NCBI RefSeq assembly: GCF_014646295.1
Contig: NZ_BMNE01000007.1
Span: 223,714-287,713 of the forward strand
DNA from: Nocardia rhizosphaerihabitans
Lineage (GTDB): Bacteria; Actinomycetota; Actinomycetes; Mycobacteriales; Mycobacteriaceae
Reading direction: 5' to 3'
DNA: 64,000 nucleotides
Part shown: piece after piece, positions 62,301 through 64,000 of the stretch
Numbering within the stretch: position 1 is the first letter of the stretch
How the letters are laid out: each line of letters starts with the position of its first letter
Notes under the pieces: model-generated
What the model saw: only the letters and a program-made list of their open reading frames with translations
The model's database searches: none
What the model was told of the DNA's origin: nothing
Made by a program: the position numbers and the translations under genes

Positions 62301-64000
62301 GTGCCCGCCGCGGGCCCTGCCACTGCTCGGTCAGGAACGCGCTGAAGCTGTTGTGGCCCAGCGCATCGTCGGCGGCGTCCCAGCCGGCCAGCACCTCGAG
62401 CACCGCATCGGCCAGCCCGTCGCCGCCGAGGATCTCCGCGACCGCGGCGCGGTCCAGGTCGGCCAGCTCCGATGGACGCACCTGTGCCCGGCGCAGCCGG
62501 TCGCCCGCGCGGGTCGCGGCTGTCTTGACTTCCTTGTCGAGGAACACCAGGAATTTGTCCCTGGTCTGGGCCCCCGTGCCGCGGCCGAGCGCGGCGAACC
62601 GGGACTCGGCGTCGAGGACCATCCGCGCGAAGCCCGACCGGCCGAGCAGTTCGGCGAGGGTGTCGCGGTCGAGCTGGAACGGATCGGCGAACATCGGCTC
62701 GTCGACCGCGCGGGTCGGTTGGGCGCGTCCGGTCTTGGGTCCGGGCAGCGTCGGCGGCCGCAGCATCGCGGCGGTCTTTCCCGGCATCCCGAGGTCGAGC
62801 CCGTGGTACCCGTGCTCGCCGCCGTGGAACACCGCCCACGCCTTTTCGATCACCGCCGCCCACAGCGGCTGGTCGGCACCGTGCACCGCGTAGGTCATGG
62901 TCCCGTCGGCGTTCACATAGAAGGTGTCGTCGACGGTCACCCACACCCAGTCCGCGGTCTCGGGGTCGTAGAACCGGACCCGGTACACCGGCTGACCGTC
63001 GACGACGGCCGGGGCGATCATGTCGGTGATCAGGCTCGGCGTGTTCGAGGCCATGCCGAGCAGGTTCGCGAACAGGTAGCAGTCCGCGGCCGAGCCCTGC
63101 AACACATCGGCGGGCCGGGGCACGTCGACATCGCTCGGGTACAGCGGACCCTGCGCCCGGCGCGACCGGGCGCTGCTGCGGTCGGCGTCGACCCGCAACC
63201 AGCCCACCGCCGGTCCACCGAAAACCTCCATGCGGGAACGGCTTTCGTCGGCATTGCGATATGGCCGGACGAACATCGGCCCATCGGGCATGACCTGCGC
63301 GTTGCTGTCGGCGTCGAAGGCGACGATGCCCGACACCTTCGGCACGAGCTGGAGCGACCCGGCGGCCGAACGGACCTGGTCGAACGCCGCCGCGATCAGT
63401 GTGTTCGGCAGCAGCACCCGACCGGCGCCCGGCACGTCGACCTCGCGGAACGAGGCATCGACGTTGTCGTCGACATCCAGGTGCTGCCCCGGCGCCACCG
63501 GCACCAGGTGCCCGGTGACATCGCTGACCAGCAACCCCGGATTGTCGATCTCGGTGACGGTGACCGGCATGACCGGTTTCGTCGCCGCGGGCGGTTCGGG
63601 CAGGGCGAGGCCGGAACCGTGCACGGCCGCATCGAATTCCGATTGCGCGGACCGATGGTCGTTGTGCTCCGCGTTCCCGCTGACGGGAGCGAGGACCGCC
63701 GGGCTGGTGACGGCCGGATCGATCGGGGCCAGGGTCGCCGAGGTGGTCGACATCGGGAGCCGGACGCTGTCCGCCAGCTGCTTGGCGGCATTGCGCGCCT
63801 GCAGATCCGGCACCGCGTCGTGCAGGACGTTCTCCGCCGCCTCCCGCTCGAGCAGGGCCGCATGGCGAGCGCGGGCCGCCGCCTCCTCGGCTGCTTGCGC
63901 CGCCTCCAACGCGGCGTGCGTCTCGCGCACCGCCCCGGCGGCGTCGCGGGCAACCTGCGCCGCATCGCGGGCGGCCTGGGCGGCCCGGTCGGCGGCCGCC
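44338..64000 (-). CDS. giant ESX-associated protein with arrayed calpain-like units and an OTU protease domain (5' end outside window)
   Basis: The frame is open from the window edge to 44338, more than 6,550 codons. Numbering here is from the GTG at 63930, which is not a true start since the Ala-rich coiled coil runs on upstream. About twelve calpain (C2)-like units are visible. Five keep a Cys in QGxxGxCYL-type motifs (Cys284, 2848, 4672, 5166, 5699) and a His in HAYSV-type motifs (603, 3161, 4932, 5472, 6005). The usual Asn is an Asp-Pro. Seven more keep only the WVRVDRxT...PxW part. Other domains are a DUF1023-like alpha/beta hydrolase piece (about 800-900) and an OTU-type Cys protease (DGNCFFRAV, Cys3578; GHYNL, His3691) flanked by two copies of a 95-residue module. 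The unknown C-terminus has FELELSPLDVIDPEDYIG. It is first in an operon with two ESX-type proteins, so it is probably exported or surface-displayed. Confidence 0.85.
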   Translation of the reverse strand, partial: AAADRAAQAARDAAQVARDAAGAVRETHAALEAAQAAEEAAARARHAALLEREAAENVLHDAVPDLQARNAAKQLADSVRLPMSTTSATLAPIDPAVTSPAVLAPVSGNAEHNDHRSAQSEFDAAVHGSGLALPEPPAATKPVMPVTVTEIDNPGLLVSDVTGHLVPVAPGQHLDVDDNVDASFREVDVPGAGRVLLPNTLIAAAFDQVRSAAGSLQLVPKVSGIVAFDADSNAQVMPDGPMFVRPYRNADESRSRMEVFGGPAVGWLRVDADRSSARSRRAQGPLYPSDVDVPRPADVLQGSAADCYLFANLLGMASNTPSLITDMIAPAVVDGQPVYRVRFYDPETADWVWVTVDDTFYVNADGTMTYAVHGADQPLWAAVIEKAWAVFHGGEHGYHGLDLGMPGKTAAMLRPPTLPGPKTGRAQPTRAVDEPMFADPFQLDRDTLAELLGRSGFARMVLDAESRFAALGRGTGAQTRDKFLVFLDKEVKTAATRAGDRLRRAQVRPSELADLDRAAVAEILGGDGLADAVLEVLAGWDAADDALGHNSFSAFLTEQWQGPRRALEQHLDAWKSDTKLSDTTVAQWMADRIDHLVRRGDTVSLGTKAAFDTATYHPSSVLTAKHAYSVVRVDRSGATTRVVIRDPQHDREIGVPIDELNQFTTISAAGAGTLFAFGAANVTAASSSTVAARTPAGDLLGVSNPFRRRPAAGATTQFTAPPALPGFGLLPSSVQRAEKTLEWWTAHGERWWNELRFAELPQDARYRLTTKHHMLRDLAGIPAAVRDEMNRGYLTAELDRLARVRSDRQLTAGERKLHLFVSQAIRGLAQAEEYARRGAELSGIAAPPVYLLSCRPQAFDGAGSMILSYGDADRAETVAWHVPSQRPAGLPQQWRGLRTGIDLYTAAEHDSLAASTAVVVWMAHDGAFGPESTASALNWAKDTSADGKQRLASAVSRFHGVRTVLERGGAAPPPHTLEVHDHRWHTNPGEIHDRPTRRIDQPVNRALHGLPAADPGLPVPVLVSMPVTRRLFTGVPGEQDVLRDNDRRHAGDQHLSAQLRELARERPGWVRRMVRERLDGAYEVRFTGPDGRAIRVAVDRQFPAYDGAMAYGAHRPDRPLWPLVVEKAWQTLLSTEESGPHIQGALRGNRYSVVNALRPAGEWTPAGSWRPTRGAVHRVDEHPMNLSESALAAALGNADAAEVISGLRHDWERRQTVVPDFAVWEAVRAARAAARAPENSVDVVLAWLQQGGDIADQHRFEVELAISTAEQPVLRQPLRQLRTRLLSYGEAVSARWPALFDALTANLTREEFAHWMRVNDVSTTAGFRAFLEEQFVGTEHQAMYDSSWPRLLDAMSEWDTDAPVSLSALRDSVGSRLHQLFEHSRALIVSTRPAWPNSPTESGLLGDYRYEVSKVFLDDTNRVTAVLLTDDTGRETTVPAHYFNQFLVLSVYDQADRPLRTAAPAPPQYPADDLTPPEYRAEELAPLDQYLDEFGFPVPHQLVTAIVDRYGSQIVVPSADFTDFARAPIAEVAATPLGLLAARDLDGPLFGPTGRPLVEDLRHLPQWPVVRHLRNLAADPAALERLLRPVVEKSESATRAVGLDVLLPVSGTPTWIRVQRSTALPPTEQANTPVWGALFLEALAAARVLENQDASWQSVVHFDFTESIETDDAGPIPLVPAGTTTSDAPVEYVRSYPIRRPGATRTEVVFGYERVLPTPIGSGAVQLERLDVDGDLVTVDRVELARLGLPAFSRLRGAPWPDAVGPLADHLTHLPDSPAVNQLRQVAAEEPNRLRELIRVDDDGTTATVHLLVQGRPQWVRVNGVTALPGPARDGTWAGHPTWPAFVLEAYEATRDDIDDDTDLAAYDDQELFAPLPIEQITPPNFVLDAVVDHAALPAAVAASNPLGPHNGTPIGPVLAPIGLGTRVVYGYAPLVAADGSVVEPFDGGVLSLQARFLRPDGTDTARVTGLSGTVDVPMATLAAHGYHWDPVHEWLARAIPLPNGELVFEHQRVVVDPRPFPGHVLLHVGDRRHWIDERVAAQFGLVRPGGTRVSGALTLPSGAQVLVSQLPVVVDPSPQTRPGQILLRNEGEPLWVAEDQAAAAGLRRARRLDRPIFGRRGPTVDDLAGLQDWPEVAELRARATNPVNILNMVRYVVVDGGALRTVDGIATAIFPNHVDKHGNVLGQGGRVLVGNSNVIGIDVLLTVAGQPRWVRVDRSTVIQAAMSDATPSWPLLVLEAVGAVRAYETGIGVPVHTAPRAAPSLLTQAFHAPSDDEPAPRNPGSTQPVTAVAPQFPPAQFAADVEMALPRPSSGPVDAGIPVLTSPGSRLAFEFPPLVQRFGAGTRVWPPFEGGILLVAGTVDEQAGHVALSGPNGPLRVPVAALAEKGYRWDAANGWYARAVTVQTLDAGDIVLFEHQTVVAEPHPQLPDYISVRAGKETYTIATAEAHRVGIRLPQQLGGELYGARGPVVEDLAGLPDWAAVRQLRELVADPAAITTMLRPVLDRDGNLSHVDVAVLVSGERQWVRVDRSTVVPADPAVTDLATTPIWPYAVLAAHLAARTIGDAAAIDELKNSRSIGNWAAALVNDGLFAPEGVDEDDVAAGLEDEPAQQDTETVVHPALVEELPGTSTPLLGAPLPVSGPVTVGPPHPIADLLDEGELAALFDTPEVESAAFERAAIPVPDGSAESAPAGMEWPMPVTTAHIAAVPGTLLVSDSEQRLVAIRTARSLPVLAREADGHVRIQLPDGRTAVLTPEMVAGAFVPGRRLNRADGQELLRPIIPPSPHSLGWVVDAAGAVVELPGKAFRARPHSGEPRYSMAVHAGPEFGWYAVEPTRLDVKAERARGPLYGPTGLPQPGDAKQGRLGDCYLIAPLIGMATDHPGLITDMIKPVEDLDGMYDVRFYDEQTHAWVWVRVDDTFYHRGTDGTMIYAVQNPDQPFWPALVEKAFAILRGGAAGYQGIHGGNSAAAGATLRPPVLPGTAGRSQPSASERLSLTRMPFLVDYDTMIDIAGSAGFVRMMQDWEHEFRTAQLAQDDLGAAFKTLALNHVKAELKRVRAALDSPELASVPLSAITRADLIARLGDNGTVDAVLEALSAWTNDDNRVGFVTRLGKQWRAASGAVEQHLSAWFANTRLADTTVAQWLAARIEFLLSRGDTVSLGTRSNIARTYHPTAPVVSSHGYSVRRVLRSGTDTFVEVVDPRRPGTVLQVPLGELNLFRTLSSTGAGTMFASGARPDQSVNAAARPTSEVLEPAPIAPEWAVAVEQWFDGAWTVQTAAVTEWRPADPADIMLLGTSAQQLFVLHRGRAGRIEALDFQGRPVALDERGIGGLISDHRLTEFRVGRIELAPQYDVTRRVVSFTGLLDEWVRPAFVAPVDAVIDRETLVAVPTPPRVRVPEGGILRDRGLVDGQRYAVRRADDPALVEVKPVTGGDAWLMSAEHAAAFGLYPAQPIDDPLWGPEGPAAEDVPELLGDKEFTEQLRELARRDPGAIVDMFAMADTEDRATASRYRIMIADSTGPVLVEVDRLLHPDADGRPVVEDGRPVWPHLVRKAYERTRFAEILGIDTAAIDFAPTGDQLRQLPADARVTTIAADGNCFFRAVSAIIGQDHATIRADLVDYLLDRRAEFEHFVAVEEGVSRAQKFLDDVTALRRDGTYANDAADFLVVAAARRYGIDLAVMDDAGNIVETHAATGSSARHYLLRREVAGGHYNLATVSAQPSGRGQVHPSGTPQRQGTRRVVGAAVRRLLAVLAGVPRTPKAPHTVAPWFDKELPPIPASSARVSADHDAPLWENAIDQWFDGDWSDFSGAVAQWRPARRAEIMLLGTGTRHLFVLHSGPAGQVGVLDFDGRPVVLDARGIDGLISDHQVTEFLLGHIEMAPQHGRVVSLTGLDTLLAEQDDVFAAPTEDTTAAQATELARAMESLRAVPDYGTELAAQQHGPESGVTPASGRPVFAGTSVPVPERRTAADEIVLAGVAPLPEVTAPPVDIGLHEKRRLVVGPDGLLYRSDGSLFDTRWSANLNGGHQQPTHLTSSPMNRRAILVMDERGNMWAVPSGEFDGKTITPASLLGAGRAAASAWIEVRAGVLTVLADANGEYGFDMSQHNGSALLYLMRGQPGSAGPVMPRMLVAEDFRHLRYIGSGRTPSEPGWIEQDWRGSRPTSEQAAAPLGTAARRPLPIAPDGATSQLVETALQTKGSRVWPRDLPTITTEAGTTLRPLPGGILRHRALSTRVRVDDNGERSYFVTGADGTGWVTGRALHSDGYRLDAANGRFARELTLPTSTGPITLAVDELVRVEQDPAAPDRVLLYRGAAAPVSVAADQADRLGLRPLRRLAHRVFATTGPSIDDLAHIDLAPDSAVLEQLRDLVTTHRKRLVSMFTSLDRDFGVLLMVRGRPRWVRVDRFTTMDFTGTATDPIWPLLLLEAVAAVRKAEDQHDVQLSLYDREYDTDAGSWIPAADVDAERDSRVAMWLSTVTDGAPAAPEPTTTTTDDQTEWERAQLLIVWTDAAENDPDAQLTLYDAGRGITIQLTRQELADQGYVYSNTELGKRFTLPIIENAHGVPIGPELNPAAPQTYPAAVTPTTLDEPGADGQLPAADILVPPTGVTLPTATGPLHLAAGTRIAARRTTSYPDHVWIKHERQAQWQLVAEADLATAGLAVPHVVRVLGDLFGQDGLPYAHETGQIGLGTCYLQSLLRSLTTTHPDWIQQMVEERDGGFAVRFSGPTGYIWIPVDRRFYAVGSGADQRLAYGVHEPGRPLWAVVIEKALAIYVGGDRGYAGISGGTAAATAAILAPMHAWNSIGRPSRLRATDDLGYAHPMTMGQDALAALVGSSALARDVLQLEQAWRDRIKNQTQAGPEHNPYVAEGFRAFLRSTMDPTSFDRLLRATALWDAMRDWESGRPQPTGTALTQWALDRIGYLVDHGDAVVLGTRGDLDQDAPGNLGLLSGHAYTVLGVETDAATGHVTGVVVVDPGRSMYDPAAFITVTQTHLNAFLMLSSAGPGSWGAHGHDYLPTQRIGFGADQGAPPVPNRATRPSQAPSTMSVVELSTNQPVAPPIRRSTRPTVVAPIAPVVATAPPASEFALPSAATDIPRQGFSLDAYSGHRVRLPGKARVPLRVHDNHVWLWAASEQNSTPQWHQFDKDAVTGRGVEVPQVVRMDNLLFDPDRLPSVLDVEQGMFGTCYLMADLIGLAQQHPNWIHDMIMDMHDGTFDVRFTEQVDDLHRREVWISVDRNFYVYDAERPYAQRKSGMPLWAMVIEKAWAKYRGGDHRGYVGIEGGSAAATAAAFEPPTVTGRHGRLVPSRAMDDHYFAHPLTLGQDALAELIVVPGVPDENAHRDALELAAEILDLEPAWREWMNKWADHTNWDRARSVWHSLHGTNSAIDPNEPRYRQWLDGTNAHTSAGFRTFLRETLRADRYAALAPALEVLHTEMARWESGQPLDESSVLTQWVADRISALLARGDNVTVGTRLVRSGNVHPHSGLLAGHGLAVTRVVTENGRAIALELRDSTDWIDVPNGVVSSRIVSVRHLNQFLLLSSAGPGTRFAHGWDAVATPAYWPVHARVVVGDRALDLAGTGADRTVLSPQNDLSDRDVPLTAADSILAHRYEADSQDLLPAALVKIRTDLEFESNGVLVPLEAGSRVAVRLDTGTPDRVLVYAEAVGTEVSTWHAVDRSVLVDAGVTVPALIRVTGPLFGAGGLPAATDVKQGDIGTCYLMADLIGLAAKHPIWVQAMIQPRDGGGWKVRFTEEVVDESGRPAPRASAFDDPVRREVWIEVDDRFYAVGTDMAYAAHEAGHPLWPAVIEKAWAIYTGKHEGYAGIEGGLPGVTGAALWPTVLTGSSGRTLSKRAVDDMGFAHPMSLGVDLVTDILGDATLAKEVLSLESEWQAWMNSWADLSTWDRVAAEMERIDTLGLSEEDASAAFWNWLSRQDARTSAGFAEFLKASWGFVETDPLGEQLAPLFEVMRRWESGTPMVGSPVAQWAGDRIKHLLDRGDTVVLSTRRLEVGRRHPFTDLTHQHAHVVAGVVTDAAGKVTAVRLIDPFWWLPEHRFADGIEVPLQYLNQFESLSSVGMGARSAYGWDTAVPTAEGYGTSQSGDELAQAFESTVSLDSATGELTSPSRPQHDLALWALEVLRNSSEPNRRAWLANAATGITDHDEYAGRRYGDKAAAILGDLDSLNQKFGPTRDFRQLLIDPGVVSETYRPAFLEFVRARKWTEESVFDMRHAFSESLGTTTYYRALKLTQEAAEQIEAETGLSSRAWRAATAAPGLEDAIRAGRPGVLDPREIFDAPLSQAITNHVRPFSRTSTMRPWGTLKPVASYKTAATKEQQGASRINQTLVTQRAGELRTAEFDLLEPYLTAAARQLGLLGEADALSVTAFDKLPPAQRSEIYKVARPAYSEARSRDLERLKDADAFQSVTLDQRVAKSVAATPEMAGQLRDGESIYLFELELSPLDVIDPEDYIGSAEAPKSVKFGGGEWFAYTGDIEGIVLGHIHSSQIRSAAPLDPAQCQDCKMELSWDPVTGQVTEHQHPPAESPDFLNL

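Noticed and set aside
1..64000. tRNA or rRNA genes
   Set aside because: No tRNA-like T-loop plus acceptor arrangement or rRNA sequence caught my eye; without a covariance search I cannot exclude one.

Overview
This window is high-GC actinobacterial DNA. A type VII secretion (ESX) locus, several WXG100-type proteins, LGFP repeats and a PaaX-type regulator point to the order Mycobacteriales, most likely Nocardia or a close relative such as Rhodococcus. That placement is inferred from gene content, not from a marker gene.

1-14.7 kb is an accessory, partly decayed region. It holds a short relic of a Cas3 helicase (about 905-1050) and a three-repeat type I-E CRISPR remnant (9276-9425), a PaaX regulator, a frame-broken FAD oxidoreductase, a saccharopine-dehydrogenase-like enzyme, a membrane-anchored alpha/beta hydrolase, a GNAT acetyltransferase, a broken TetR gene, an LGFP-repeat protein with one frame break, an IS630-type relic, and a lower-GC two-gene cassette (TPR protein plus a DUF7019-like protein) that looks recently acquired. 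Three promoters share an AACTATCG..GATAC-type operator.

14.7-18.3 kb is a compact minus-strand cassette: two WXG100 proteins, an effector with a C-terminal ADP-ribosyltransferase fold, a small partner protein, then an ADP-ribosylglycohydrolase that could reverse the modification. It reads as a type VII toxin-immunity module.

18.3-30.4 kb mixes P-loop kinase genes and fragments, ISL3, IS21-like and IS3 relics, a TetR/PH-domain gene pair with an inverted operator, a VOC protein, and a minus-strand catabolic operon (fumarylacetoacetate-hydrolase-like protein, metallo-beta-lactamase-fold hydrolase, thiolase, acyl-CoA ligase). The operon has a LysR regulator and a LysR-type box, but its ligase is truncated and its first gene is a chimera of two unrelated enzymes.

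30.4-64 kb is the ESX region. eccA and a glnH-like lipoprotein gene run leftward. eccD, mycP, eccC, a small gene and a putative immunity or accessory gene run rightward. Converging on these is a leftward operon made of a giant protein (more than 6,500 residues, N-terminus outside the window), a 734-residue WXG-like membrane and coiled-coil protein, and a small ESX-type protein. The giant protein carries about twelve calpain-like units, five of which keep Cys and His, plus an OTU-type cysteine protease domain and a DUF1023-like domain. No eccB, eccE or adjacent esxA/esxB pair is visible here.
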